Of a stretch of 64,000 bases of DNA, positions 45,140-55,778 are shown piece by piece. The number at the start of each line of letters is the position of its first letter. The stretch's first letter is position 1. A program made the translations under genes and the position numbers. Source of the stretch: Nymphaea colorata. Its lineage: Eukaryota; Streptophyta; Magnoliopsida; Nymphaeales; Nymphaeaceae. The DNA lies in contig NC_045146.1 of NCBI RefSeq assembly GCF_008831285.2, forward strand, positions 17,499,289 through 17,563,288, read 5' to 3'. The notes below the pieces were generated by a model. That model saw nothing but the letters and a program-made list of their open reading frames with translations, had not been told where the DNA came from and did not search any database.

Positions 45140-48100
45140 AATATGTTATTCTATTTGTAATTTTTTGATATATATGTGCACGTGTGTGTACGGCCGTACC
45201 CCCGCACCCAAGTTTTTTGAAAGTGGTCCGCACCCGTACCGGTACCTATGTGACATAGTGGATAACCAATGACACTGCTGAAGAGAACTGGCAGACAACA
45301 AAGCCAAAATATTCATCCATAATTTCTGCAGTCTCCTTGACTGATCAAGAAAAAGGACAAATAGACTTTTCATTAACTCCTCCTTTCTCACAAACCTTAG
45401 AAACTTCTCGTGTTGCTTTCTCTTCATCACTATGGTCTTGGGCTTTGAACAGCAATATCACAAAAGCAATGTGGTCACAAGTTCTGTAATAATCCATGCA
45501 TGCATGAATGAACTAGTGTACATCAAATCACAGGACAGTTCACCCAATGACACTCTAAACTTAAAGTCACTTTTCGGGAGCAACCCATTCTTAAAGTACT
45601 TCCTGGCACAAATGTTGAGCCATTGGAAAGTGAATCGAACACCAGAAACAAGGACTACCAAGCTAATAATAAAGGCAACAAAATTTTCTAGCAATGTTCC
45701 ATTAACGAAAATAACAATATCAGAAGCACATAACAGGAACCTTTTATATATAAATACAAAACAGGGGATCTCTTATATCAAGGCTATGATATGATTCGAT
45801 GAGATCTAGAATAGGAGGCCAACCTCCTGAATAAAGTGGTGTGGATGGACCAAGTGAATAGGGATGAACCATTATGGACCTGCATGCCATGCTTGATAGA
45901 TGATCGCTATGTCAAAAAGGGTGCTTCAAATAAGCTGGCCACACATGAATCAGGTGCACATGAAGTGCTTTTTTGGTGCATTTGTTAACAATCAATGGTT
46001 ATTATGTTTCATGGACCAATTCGCATATATTTCTTTTGTTTTGTACATATAAACTTCAACAACACATACACATATATGCACGTATGTACATATTTATAAG
46101 TTTTGTGGATTTCTCCATCCGGGTTTGAACGGAGAAATCCTCCGGCCTCTCACAGCACATTGTCTGATGCATTGCATCAGGTGATGTATTTAATCATTGC
46201 AGATCTCATGGCATCAGGCATCAGAAGACTCCACCTAAGACTCCTCCATTGAATGGCATAGCAGAAAGGATGAACAGGACACTCATGGAGAGAGTTAGAT
46301 GTCTCCTATCTGAAGCTAAGTTATCTGATTCTTTTTTGTGTGAAGCTTTACGTACTGCTGCTTATGTGATTAACTTGTCTCCACATGTTCCTTTGGATGG
46401 TGATGTTCCTAACAGAGTTTGGTATGGGAAAGATGTATCCTATGAGCACTTACGTGTATTTGGATGCAGGGCATTTGTGCATATACCAAAGGATGAGAGA
46501 TCGAAGTTGGAATAAAAAAGCAGGCAGTGCGTGTTTTTGGGTTATGGCCATGATGAATTTGGTTATAGATTTTATGATCCAGTTGAAAAGAAGCTTGTCA
46601 GAAGCAGGGATGTTGTATTTGCTGAAGATCAGAATATTGAGGATATTCAGAAAGCAGTAAAGAATTCTTCTCATAGCAGCTATTTACCAGTTGATGTAGA
46701 TCCTATTCCCTTGCAGAATACTTCAAGAGCAGTGCCAGATGATGCTGTTGGGCAGATACATGATAGAGAAGTACAAGTAGACATGCCATATATTCCTAAT
46801 TCAGATGACGAATGTGACGATCATAACTTGGAGGGTTCTTCCTCAGATGTAGATCGGCAGCGAAGATCCACGAGGGAGCGGCGTCCCTCAACTAGATATC
46901 CCGCACATGACTATATTTTGTTGACCGATAGTGGTGAGCCTGAATGCTATGAAGAAGCTATGCATGATGTGCACAAGGAAAAGTGGATGGAAGCCATGAA
47001 AGATGAGATGCAGTCACTTTACGACAACCACACCTCTGAGCTTGTGGAGTTGCCCCAAGGCAAGAGGGCATTGAGAAACAAATGGGTTTTTAGAGTGAAG
47101 CATGATGAAAACTCTCTAAACCCAAGATACAAAGCTAGGTTGGTTGTGAAGGGGTTCAATCAGAGGAAAGGAGTTGACTTTGACGAGATATTCTCACTGG
47201 TGGTCAAGATGTCATCTATCAGAGTTGTTCTTAGTTTGGCAGCCAGTCTTGATTTGGAGATCAAGTAGATGGATGTGAAGACAGTTTTTCTTCATGGTGA
47301 TCTTGATGAGGAAATTTACATGATGCAGGCCGAAGGTTTTCTTGTGAAAGGTAAAGAAAACCATGTTTGCAGATTAAAGAAAAGCTTGTATGGTCTGAAG
47401 CAGACACCTAGGCAATGGTACAAGAAGTTCGAGTCATTTATGGGGGAGTATGGCTACACCAAGACTATTTCAGATCACTGCGTCTTTGTAAAGAAATTCT
47501 AGGTGATGATTTTGTCATTTTGTTGATTTATGTTGATGACATGCTTATTGTTGGTAATAATATCTCGAGAATTTCAAACTTGAAAAAGGAGTTGAGCAAG
47601 TCTTTTGTTATAAAAGACTTGGGACCTGCTAGTCAGATTTTGGGTATGAAGATCACACGAGATAGGAAGTCGAAGGGATGGCCCACAGAGCTCGCTCTTC
47701 TCCACAATGATTTAAGCACAGCCAGCTTCATCTTCAACCCCTCCTCATGCATCGGGCGGCAGTGATTGGATGGAGCTCAAGATGCCCAGATGATTTCAGT
47801 TCCTATATATATATATATAGCTACAAGCTTACACCTGCACCTGCATTCATGTGATGATGGTACATGCTGTTCTCTCAGGAACTATACATGAGAAGTGCCT
47901 CACATGGTTCCCTCTTGAAAGCTGGACCTCTTTTAATGCCTTCTTGAAATTGTCCTCCATAAGGATTTCAGTAGACAAGTGTCAAGTGTGATTAGAAATT
48001 GAATTTTTTTTTCTTTTGGGGTGCAATCAAGACCATAAATTTCAATGCTTGGAGCTTCTACATTCTTCAATTTTGGGAATGTCCCTTATCTTTCTAAGCC

Positions 48101-48518
48101 TGCAGCATTCATAAAAAAGACAATAGAGAGAAGACTCATATGCCATAATGAAACTTAGGAAAAGAATCCAAGTCATTTTTATTGAGAGGAGTATTTATAA
48201 GTTGGGGATACTAAATTGCAATATTGATAATTTTCTTTAGTATTTTCATAAAATATTTTGGACCTCAGTGTAAATTTTTTGCCAATCTCTATTTGAGTAG
48301 AGATTAGGGTGATTCGGATTTCTCTTATTCAACTTCAACAATTTTAACAAAGGAATCAGGAAATGATTTCATGAGTAGCAATATATAGCACACTTAAATT
48401 GTGAAAATAAGTTTTTTAGAATCCTGGTTGTGGTACCTACAGCTAAGCAGTCATTGCTTCGCAGTATAACTTGAATTGTTATAAGCTAAGATACCTCTAG
48501 TTGTGTGTGTCCACATAT

Positions 48519-48552
<34 letters not shown>

Positions 48553-49069
48553 TGTGCTTGACATTACACACTTGTTGGATAAATATTAACTGCAAACAGC
48601 ATTCTGTATGGGCACATGCACAAATAACTGCATTTGTTTTGCATAAAGAATACATCTAGAAATATTGAAAAAGATACAGTAAACAGTTTCAGTACGTTTC
48701 ATTTCTTTAAAAGGTAAAAGGCCATTATGTTGGCAAATCAAACTTCTACAGCCAAGAGGATAAAGAAAGTGACTAAAAGCCAAGAGAAAAGTTGTACAAG
48801 AATCACCTGAAAATTGCATAACAGAATATCATCAAGAAAATTGATGATTTAACTGAGCTCTCCCATGAGGCCAACAACTGAACCCATGTAGCTACTTCCA
48901 TGAGTGGAGATAGTAATTCCTGCCATGCAAAAGCCAAAGTAAAAAATATGCTAAACTTTAACAAGGTTACATCACAAATGCCTCCTAACATTTGAAAATC
49001 TGCCACCTGCATAAAGATATTTTCTCTCAGATAACTGCTCCAGTTAAAACATGTGAACGTTGAGTTAGC

Positions 49070-49107
<38 letters not shown>

Positions 49108-52100
49108 CCTCTCTCAGACACGCACACACACACAAATACATATATACAACTATACATATATATACACATATACGCATGTGTGTGTGAGAGAGAGAGAAAT
49201 GGCTTGCTCCACAGTCCTTTTGACTAGTCCCCATTTTAAGTCTCATCAAAAGTCATACCAGCAAGTGTTTTTGTTAATTCAATTATCACCTCTTTCCAGC
49301 ATGATTTGTTAGAATGTATTTGATTAGTTATTACTGGCACATACTTGTTCTTAGGAAGTGGAAAACCAACTATTAGGATTCTAGTTCTAGCTAATGGTGA
49401 AAACTGAAAACACAGTCATTTTTACTGAATCCATTTGGTTAAGTAGATAAGCATAGATAACACATCTAGAGGCTCAGATTGGACGAAGGACATCATTAAT
49501 TATACCTTTTATCAGAACCCAAAACGCCAAAAGGGGCATATATATCAATCACACCTTGAAACTATTGCAATCAATATTTGCTAAAGCTTAATATTGTATA
49601 TATTGTGAAAACTTAATATAATATAAAAAATGTTCGCAGAAAATTTTCTTTCGAAATTATTTTAAAAAAAATTTGAGCATAAATTTCTCCATGTTCATCT
49701 ATTTTATTATGTTTTAGCTGACCAGAAATGCAAATAGAAGGTAACTCATGCAGGAAGAACCACCACAATAAACCTACCTTCATCACTGCCAAGTTAGTAT
49801 CAACACCTTCCACTTTCATTTGAGTAACAGATGCATGTGCTGCCTCAGCTTTACTTGAATCAAGCTTCGACTGTTTGAGAGCCAACTCCAATGGATTCAC
49901 ATCACCAACCCAAACATCTCCATTAGAGAACTTAACATCTTTAATTACTTCAGTCTCCTTCATGATGATTAGGCCAAATTTTTGAAGTGTCAACAGTGAA
50001 ACTGGTTGTATAGTAGTAGAATTTATTTTGGAGCCATTTAGTGATGAACCACCACTTTCAATGTTTAACATTTCGAGACGGCCAGATAAAGCCTCCAAGA
50101 TGTTATCTCCTTTAGGAAGCTTTTCAGCTAAACTGAAAGAAAGAATGGTCCTGAAATGGGCAGGGACAGTGTGAAAGGCATCCCTTATTGCACGACAGCG
50201 GAAAATGCCCAAAATAGCCCTTGAGAGTGCTTCCCCCTCCCTGACATCTGTGAGAGAGAACTTTCTAATGAATTGATTAACGTGCAAGACCTCTCGAATA
50301 ATGGCCAACCAGTAGTCTCGACGTAAATGACCTTTGAATTCGGGAAACTCCATGGAGACAGGCTCTGGTCTGTAAATAACCAAGTTAGACTCACTTTTCA
50401 GCATTTCAAGGAAGCAATACATAGGCAAGCAGCAACTAAACCAAGGAATAGCCATTTAGACACAAACAAATCTGTTGGCAGTAAGAACACGCACAAGGAC
50501 ATTGACTTGTATGAGACAGCTTTATCAAACAACTTAGCTCCCAATGGACCAGTACATTCTCGCTTGACAATCTGTTTTGAATCCGATGATAGATCATATA
50601 TAGTGGCTTTGTTGAATGAGCCTACCCCCACAGACTCAAAGTAAAGAGATCGATTGGTCAATATCAAACGTCCTGCAGAAAACACAAACATAGTTTCGCA
50701 AGATGGTAATAATAAGAAAAAGCATAGAATCATTAAGTATCTATTAAGATGATTGGGTTTTCATATATTATTTGACAAAATATATCACTTGATAATTTGT
50801 CTGGATGAAAATTTAAGTAGCAACATAACCCCTAAATGGCAGGAGATAGACAGAGAATTTTTCATCAAAGATGAAGCATCACCTGGCCATGCAGAGATGC
50901 CAATGTGCTGAAAAACCGGCTGTGTAGGAATAGTACCATCGACTTCTATAGCTATCTCTCCCGCAGCAAGCTGCAGGTTTGAAATCATTGCAGATCCACC
51001 AAAGCTCCTTGCAGTTCTAATTACTCTGTAGTATGAAAAAAAGATAACTGAGCCATAAGAAATCGAACAGATGACCATTTTAAAGTTGTAAACAGACTGC
51101 TATTATTAGGAGCCACTGCTTACAAATGGCCACAAAACATGTAGCAGAACTATAGAAGACCTTGGAATTCAGAACTTTCTAGGACATTATTCATTTATCT
51201 GAAGGGTCCAAATAAGGATTACAATGTACAAAGGAAAGATGACAGACTCGTACAAAGTTAAAGATGCCCATTTGAGACATAGCAAGAATATTTTCTCATG
51301 CAGATGAACTACAGAAGAGCTTGGAATATATAGACCAACTTGTTTGAGACTTTGTTCATCACCTCTGGACCCAAATAAGGATGTTCGTGGATTTTTTATA
51401 ACAGCATGTTCCTTAACAACTTTTCAGCTGTCGAAAATTTCCAAAAATATTTTTTCTTAGTCACTTAGCTCAACATATGAAGTATACAGACTTCAAAGTC
51501 ATAAATTTTCCAAATAACAAGATACCAAAACTGATTCAGGACCAGCTGATGTTGAACTGAATAGCTCAACTTTGAGTTTAGTGATGTGTTTTACCAGATT
51601 AAACACAAACGGTCAAACAGAAGTGGAGTTTCCCACAGGCATGATCATGTAAGCTTCCCAAGTGACACTGGCTACATTGGACTTACATACGAGACACACT
51701 ACTTTGATATGCTAAATAAAATGATGCATAATGAAAATTTACGATGCTCCTTGTATTATTTCATCTCTTTGAGTTGGGTTTTTAATTTTTATCTGCACTA
51801 GACAGAAGAAGTTAATCTTGAATCTCATGGTTTCCAGTTTGAATAAAGCATGTCTTTTAAAGTCATAATGTAACTACGATGCATGTCAATCATATCTTCT
51901 GGAAGATGCCACTAGGCCTACATCAGCAGCTTGGATTTTGACACTAATTTCTATAACTGGGTAGGATAAATTTTGCCATTTCAGCTTTCACAACCTGGTA
52001 TAAGTATTAACAAATCCTAAAATAGTAAATATTATTCTTCAAGCAAAAAGGCTGCCATTTCCAAGAATAGCTGATGCCTCGTATAATTGTTTACTTATCA

Positions 52101-54644
52101 AACTTAAAGTTGCAGAAATAAAATGTCATCAATAATTGAGACGAGAAGAACTCCACAAATTGAAAAATTGATACAAAAGAGCTAAAATTTCAGCATAGCT
52201 CTACCAGTAAGGAATGAAAGGCATACTTGTCCAGAGCAATTAGATACTTCTCATATATCAGAAAATGAAGCTGTCCACCTGATGAACTTGTAAGTGCAGC
52301 AAAAAGATTATCTACTGCTATAATATCTGCTATAGAAGGAGCAGCTGGAGCTATTCGTGTAAATGCCTCTAAACCGACAGTTTTCTTATCATCAACCTGA
52401 AAAAGAAATTAAACACAAAAAATTCTTAGACACACTATAGTTTTCAAACAACACAATTATTACCAGCAAAAGCATATCAACCTAACACAAACAAAGAACA
52501 GCAAACAAAACAACCTGAACCGCCATGTTTAGTGAATCTGCGTAAAAAATAGATACTCCATCCTCATCTTCTACTATCGTTTTACCTTGCATGCTGATTT
52601 CCTGGCAATAAAATAGATAACCTAAATAAAACCAATCTAATGGTTTTACGGAAATAAGTTGTTAGCTGCACATGAAAAATGCACCAACAATACATATGTG
52701 CATAGGTGTGGTTCATTTTCAGGGCCAATACTCAAGGAATTGCAACTGCTATTGCAATATCAGTCACCATCACAAACAGCAAAGCAACTGCAGGAGAACA
52801 GGCTAAAAGTCTTCAGGTAAAACATGTCTAAATGCTTCAACAGATCAGTTTCTTAAAAATGTAGGCCTACATCTTGATGCTGTCAGAGAAGATCGGTTGT
52901 ACTTGTATCATATGCATATTTGTGCGGCTTTACTAATCTGGTGAGTAGATGTGTACACAGAATAGATGAGGAAGAGAAAATTATCTGGTGACTAGGCAGC
53001 AAGAAGTCATCCTGGTTGGTGGTTGCATTCCACAACACACACACAGATCAAATTGCCACTTCACAAAATACAATGTCAAGGCCCTCACTTAGTTAACACT
53101 TAACACATATGTGTCCGAAGGCTGTTTAGCTGCTAATAAGTGAGTCAGACCTGATAGCGACGTTTGCTCATTGATTGTGGTCCTCAATATGTCTGAACGC
53201 AAATAGAAAAAGGATAAGAAGCAAAAATTTTCTCATATGTTAGTTTCCAGCTAGTTCATTAGCTTCATCATCGTATATCATTCTCATCTACATCCCAGTA
53301 TGGCAACTTCTCAAGTTACTGTGGCCTGTTTTATAAATATTGTAAACTTGGAAATTGAAGAAAAATACAATTTTCTCAACATTTTATGCAGGTATCAGAA
53401 GGATTTCCAACACACAGATTAGCGTTTTTTAAAAATCTCAACAGTCAACAGCGATCAGGTGTCTTACTTTGGATAAAGTTTCACAACCAGCAGCAGGAGC
53501 TTCCCATGCAAGCATCATATCATAAGATAAGCGACGGAATTCCCTGTCACTCAAGTGATCTGGTTCCTGAACCATGAGGTGCAAAGCACTGTAGGAGCAA
53601 TACTCTAATAGGTTGCGTGCATAACAAGAAGGTTGCCTAACATCTTCAGGCATCTGACTCTCAAATTGACGCTGTAACTGCTCGGGTTGGATGAGAAGAA
53701 CCCTACAAATGCATAAATCAATCATAAGCTTATATCAAAAGACAAAACCAGAAACTGGGATGAAACCTCTTAGGCAGAATGAGCACAGCCGCCCGCACCA
53801 CGACAATTTCAAAAAAACAAATAACAAAAATCAAGTCAAAGTTCGCCACGAGCATGTTATCCACGAATAGCCACATACACGACCATTTACTTTGTAAGCA
53901 TTTGTTGGAAAATGGTTCGACTGCTCGTACCTGAACCCCATTTAACATCTGTAACGATATGTTCTCATAGTACGGTTCTCATACGTAAGAATTAATCGAG
54001 TCGAACCGCGGCGGCTCGAGTCATCGCGGCCTAAATTGCTATTAGGTGAGTTTTAAACTGTACAGCATTGAGCAACGAGGAAATCAATGGTTAAACGGCT
54101 GAAGAATTGAATTAGTGCAACAGTCGTCAGTCGGTGGAGACAACGATCAAAAATCGAGTTGCTCACTATAATCGGTATACATTAATCAAATGCATAAATA
54201 ATAATTGAGGTGAGATTGCGGGCACATTAATTTAAGAGGTTTAGGCAGAACCTCTAGGGGTTCCAGCAGTGGATGGAGATCAGATTTTACAAGACAAAGG
54301 AGAAGGCATAACAGCACATGCTTGAAATCACGTGAAGAGCAGGAGTACAGGATGTATGAGATTCTCGAGAATTCTTCAAGGGGCATTTCTCGTCAGCAAG
54401 AAACGATGGAATATCATTGGTGATTCCAACTGAAAGATGAGAGAAAGAGCAAGGAACGGAAGGAAGATCGGTACCTAGAGCAACGGGCGACGACGGAATT
54501 GGCAATCTGAGATAGCTGAGGAATGCATTGATCGGAGGGGATGGCGGCCGAATTCGCCGGATTCTGTCCGCTTCGGAATAAGGATCTAATAGAGGGACGT
54601 TGCTTCTTGAGGCTCCTGAGTACCCCGCCTCTCCTATCCTCCAT
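36861..54644 (-). CDS. DUF639 family protein, 719 aa (ten exons, 17.8 kb)
   Basis: Exons: 54644-54475, 53702-53468, 52601-52515, 52396-52227, 51025-50883, 50672-50495, 50369-49778, 48919-48807, 37525-37282, 37088-36861. Every intron is GT-AG and the phase closes at 720 codons. Plant DUF639 proteins (Arabidopsis At1g48840/At3g18350/At1g71240 type, roughly 690-820 aa) are of unknown function. Signatures seen: [10 protein letters not shown] in exon 2, [16 protein letters not shown] in exon 6, [20 protein letters not shown] in exon 7, and a C-terminal membrane part with hydrophobic runs in exons 8-10 ([47 protein letters not shown]), ending in a Lys/Arg tail (DESKKRR). Intron 8 is 11,281 bp and carries several transposable elements; the other introns are at most 1.2 kb. 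All splice sites next to the insertions remain intact, so the gene looks functional. Confidence 0.9.
38092..38128. repeat. CT microsatellite in DUF639 intron 8
   Basis: About eighteen CT units. Confidence 0.95.
38695..38980 (+). repeat. 5' LTR of the copia element
   Basis: 286 bp, TG...CA ends. It has a TATA-like TTTATATT at 38803-38810 and two hairpins: GAACCGG/CCGGTTC with inner TCCA/TGGA (38716-38743), and GGGTACCGAG/CTCGGTACCC with a 5-nt loop (38754-38778). Confidence 0.97.
38981..38993 (+). promoter_or_regulatory. Copia primer binding site (tRNA-iMet)
   Basis: TGGTATCAGAGCC starts directly after the LTR end, complementary to the 3' end of initiator methionine tRNA, the standard primer of plant copia elements. 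Confidence 0.95.
39063..39370 (+). repeat. GC-rich tandem repeats in the copia leader
   Basis: Between primer site and ORF the leader repeats a 78-bp unit (39063-39140, again from 39141; contains GACGTCGCCCTGCT and TGCCGCCGC), then a 20-bp unit CCTCCTTCCCGACGCCGTTG twice (39331-39350, 39351-39370). Open frames in it are products of the repeat, not genes. Confidence 0.8.
39417..43727 (+). CDS. Copia Gag-Pol polyprotein, 1436 aa
   Basis: Carries out the whole retrotransposition cycle. Domains in order: Gag ([12 protein letters not shown] near residue 40), zinc knuckle CX2CX4HX4C (C251, C254, H259, C264), aspartic protease DSGAT (D354), GAG-pre-integrase zinc finger (WHERLGHL, then CEVCQLAK), integrase core with D549, D612 and E648 (D35E spacing) and the [12 protein letters not shown] context, RT with [24 protein letters not shown] and YVDD (1113-1116), RNase H with SDADWAG (D1279), SSAEAEYRA and DNKSAINLA. 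All catalytic residues are present and no stop interrupts the frame. I start at the ATG at 39417; the stop codon lies a few bases inside the 3' LTR. Confidence 0.97.
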   Translation: MTEAMGTQKDAVLDTGSASKTENVPLQVTSIRLTKDNYLSWSAALEIGITSRGRLSYITGDKPAPIKSDPQWATWALEDSQVKVWIISSVSSDIQPLILRKPTSFDMWTVLAKMYGRKKRHLRTYQIKRSIYSLTQGDLSVAAFYAALKTQWEELDYHVTDEWTCGSDHSLYWEKEWMDRTFLFLGGLRDEFESIRSQILNGDEIPGIEEVYARVESEEQRRQVMHLDTGHGPSAFVSRASGTGQRPARHCTHCHKLGHSVDFCWDLHPEKRLVRGRPPSGKRSSSVSDSSQSNSSSGAKSKLSPAQLKELQAYISRLSTTPEESSTSEGAQLAQALVASTDQGNPPLGDWIVDSGATHHMTGDSKLFQEYQLSSGKQRVSMADGSSISVAGKGSLSLLNKYRLHNALHVPNIPVNLLSVSSITKELNCNLIFSADHCSLQDLVTGKKIGIGSVTDGLYRLPVQVASALISATSGHLSGVNDRSTVLRWHERLGHLPFQLIKKLFPHLFASVSIDSFACEVCQLAKHVRASYPISLNKTTHPFALVHSDVWGPSGVPTCGGCHYFLTLIDDYSRCTFVYLLRERSEVPAVVKNFVAFVETQFHTTVQAFRTDNAREYVSQSLDEFLKGKGIVHETSCSYTPPQNGIAERKNRHLLNVTRAIMFQRHVPKRYWGDALLTSAHLINRMPTRVLDGQSPYSTLWPTQNPWPLTPRVFGCSCFVHNHSPTLKKLDPRSIKGVFLGYSSTQKGYKCVDPTTSKVYVSRDVTFHEHESYFSANPLQGECLGNKGEEYSSNQLIQFMEFLDYKVSPSVIDTVTVSNEKGSHMEGVTVDAQPIVARDHLFGQVYVRKEKATVEDVGDEDRTNPNPVISPDDPSPSNEELPIAVRKGTRSCTSHPIQRFVSYAKLSTNYKCFITTLSKVVIPRSVDDAKDDPKWLHAMTEEMGALAKNKTWEVVDIPKGTHLVGSKWVYNVKYKPDGTVDRYKARLVAKGFSQKYGIDYLETFAPVAKLKTVRVILALAVHRKWRMDQLDVKNAFLNGHLEEEVYMSMPPGYVQEGKCCHLKKALYGLKQSPRAWFERLRIVMKSTGYKQGNGDHTLFIKQRGGLVSLLLVYVDDMIVTGSDEEENRKMKERLSKEFDLKDLGKLRYFLGIEIARSETGLVMNQRKYTLDLLKETGKLGCRPYLTPIESGTKISIKTGTILDEEGKGRYQRLVGKLIYLTLTRPDITYAVNVLSQFMHAPTDCHWKSAERVLGYLKNDPGKGLLYTRQDKLTIEGYSDADWAGCTDTRRSTTGYCIFLGGNLVVWRSKRQEVCSRSSAEAEYRAVAMGVTEMLWLKILLTDIGVELGDKMKMYCDNKSAINLANNPVLHDRTKHVEIDRHFIRERIDSKELILPYMKSEDQVADVLTKGLCTSSFEKNVSKLGMFDMYAKLEGEC
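43711..43721 (+). promoter_or_regulatory. Polypurine tract of the copia element
   Basis: TTGAGGGGGAG lies directly before the 3' LTR, the place where plus-strand DNA synthesis is primed. It overlaps the last codons of the polyprotein frame. Confidence 0.9.
43722..44007 (+). repeat. 3' LTR of the copia element
   Basis: 286 bp, by eye identical to the 5' LTR; followed by the GCTAT target duplication at 44008-44012. Confidence 0.97.
44145..44222. repeat. Two perfect palindromes carrying W-box cores
   Basis: GTTGACCGTACC/GGTACGGTCAAC (12-bp arms, 1-nt centre, 44145-44169) and GACTCGGTCAA/TTGACCGAGTC (11-bp arms, 2-nt centre, 44199-44222). Each contains TTGACC on both strands, the core of WRKY-factor W-boxes (TTGAC[CT]), giving four sites in 78 bp. 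Confidence 0.85.
44380..44520 (+). repeat. GA/GC-rich minisatellite inside the hAT-like element
   Basis: Irregular repeats of GGCGAATGGCGAGAGGC-type units, including two copies of GGCGAACTGCGAACGG. Frames on both strands here are repeat artefacts. Confidence 0.6.
45458..45740 (-). pseudogene. Possible DUF4220-like membrane protein fragment
   Basis: On the minus strand an open stretch begins with a hydrophobic segment ([21 protein letters not shown]), continues to [12 protein letters not shown] and then to [20 protein letters not shown], before stopping. The order (membrane helix, aromatic/basic stretch, FK...EL...DLMYT) resembles the FKVIEVELxFMYDxxYT region of plant DUF4220 proteins. Further protein-like sequence in other frames continues to about 45270. 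No start, end or splice sites are clear. It lies inside DUF639 intron 8 between a hAT-like element and a copia relic, so it is best read as a gene fragment. The family call is tentative. Confidence 0.35.
46203..47685 (+). pseudogene. Truncated copia fragment (integrase end and RT)
   Basis: Starts in integrase ([16 protein letters not shown] near 46249, the D-D-E helix context), continues through the integrase C-terminal region ([15 protein letters not shown] near 46540), the linker and RT ([16 protein letters not shown], then [22 protein letters not shown]), and breaks off after LGMKITRD near 47680. In-frame stops occur at 46513-46515 and 47266-47268 and a frame change near 47490-47500. No LTRs, primer site, Gag, protease or RNase H. 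It differs strongly from the intact element and belongs to another copia lineage. Also antisense to the host gene in intron 8. Confidence 0.9.
48525..48552. repeat. GA microsatellite
   Basis: About fourteen GA units in DUF639 intron 8. Confidence 0.9.
49068..49195. repeat. Compound CT/CTAT/CA/TATG microsatellite
   Basis: A run of CT, then TATC, CA, and TA/TG repeats, ending in a GA run, in DUF639 intron 7. Confidence 0.85.
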
Positions 54645-55750
54645 CGCGCTCTCTCACTCGCGTCTCCGAGTGCGAGTCTGAAACAGGAAAAAGAAAAGGA
54701 GGGCGGAGTTGAGGGGAAGGGATCGTTGGGCTTCCCGCTAGACGCTCGAAACTTGAACCTTCATAAGCGATTGTTTTCACGTTACTCTTTCTGATTCCGA
54801 AGAAAAAGTGGGACCCTTTGCAGTTGCATGCATTCTCTGGCCTCTTCCCAGGTGAACTGTGTGTCCCTCTTCTCCGTCCTTGTCGTTTGCCTTTTTCTCC
54901 CCTCCCTGTCTGAAGGCCGGGGAAAGAAAATCATATGAAGGCTCTGATGGGAAAAGAAAATCCTATTGAGTTTTTGATTTTTTGCCAAAAAAAGACTTGG
55001 TTTTGTAAACATGAATTTATTTATGGGTTTGAAAAATATTGTATGGAAATTCAAAAACTTGCTATGAAGGAATAACTTAAAAACGGCATATTAAGGAAAC
55101 CACATTGAAAATTTTGTTTTTCGTGAGATTGTTTTTGTTTGGATGATAAAAACTGAATTTTCATTATTGCTTTTAAACCTTTAAATATCATCTACAAGAT
55201 ATTATTGCTGGAAAGTTCAGATGATATATGAATTGATTTTAAAAAAAAAGGAATTGGAGTTCAATATGTCAAAATGCATTACACTTTGTAGCATAAGGTA
55301 GTAGCCATTAAACTTTATGGCATAGAAAACCATGATGGATTAATGAGAAAATATCACCATCACATTATTTAGAACAGGCAGTTTTAATTTCAAGAACGAA
55401 AATGAGATGAACAGTTCCATGTGCATCAGAAAAGTGGTTTTGAAAAAACAGGGTTTTAAGAAATGCTAGTTTTCACATAACCAGTTTAGTTTTATTTTGA
55501 GGTACCATCCAAACGCTACGATAGAGTTCCTATATAATTAGTTCTCACAAGTGGATGATGAGAAAAAAAAAAAAAAAGCTTCATAGATAATAAAAGATTG
55601 ATGTGAAAATGGCAAGAGCAGAAAAAAGATTATAGAGTAAAACCCATTTTAGCTCGATGCAATGATTCTTTCTCTCTCTTAACATATCCTAGTTGGAGTG
55701 TAGAGGGCAGTGCATGGCCTATTCAATTCTTGTAGGCACTACTCTTGGGT

Positions 55751-55778
55751 TGACATTTATAAAGTGACATTTATAAAG
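55751..55778. repeat. 14-bp tandem duplication
   Basis: TGACATTTATAAAG occurs twice in a row, immediately left of a MITE-like repeat. Confidence 0.9.

Larger units (their letters stand above)
44059..45258. mobile_element. Non-autonomous hAT-like DNA transposon, 1200 bp
   Basis: The perfect 8-bp direct repeat TGGATAAC flanks the element (44051-44058, 45259-45266), and the ends are inverted: CTATGTCAC at 44059-44067 and GTGACATAG at 45250-45258. Subterminal GGTACCGGTAC-type words occur at both ends (44079-44097 region and 45228-45246). An 8-bp duplication is the mark of hAT elements. The interior has no transposase: it holds two perfect palindromes (44145-44169 and 44199-44222), a GGCGAATGGCGAGA-type minisatellite (about 44380-44520), a T-rich stretch and TA/GT repeats (45068-45180). 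It starts 51 bp right of the copia element in DUF639 intron 8. Confidence 0.8.

Noticed and set aside
54287..54505. Minus-strand frame just downstream of DUF639 exon 1
   Set aside because: Lies mostly in intron 1; the exon 1 frame with the donor at 54474 explains the locus.
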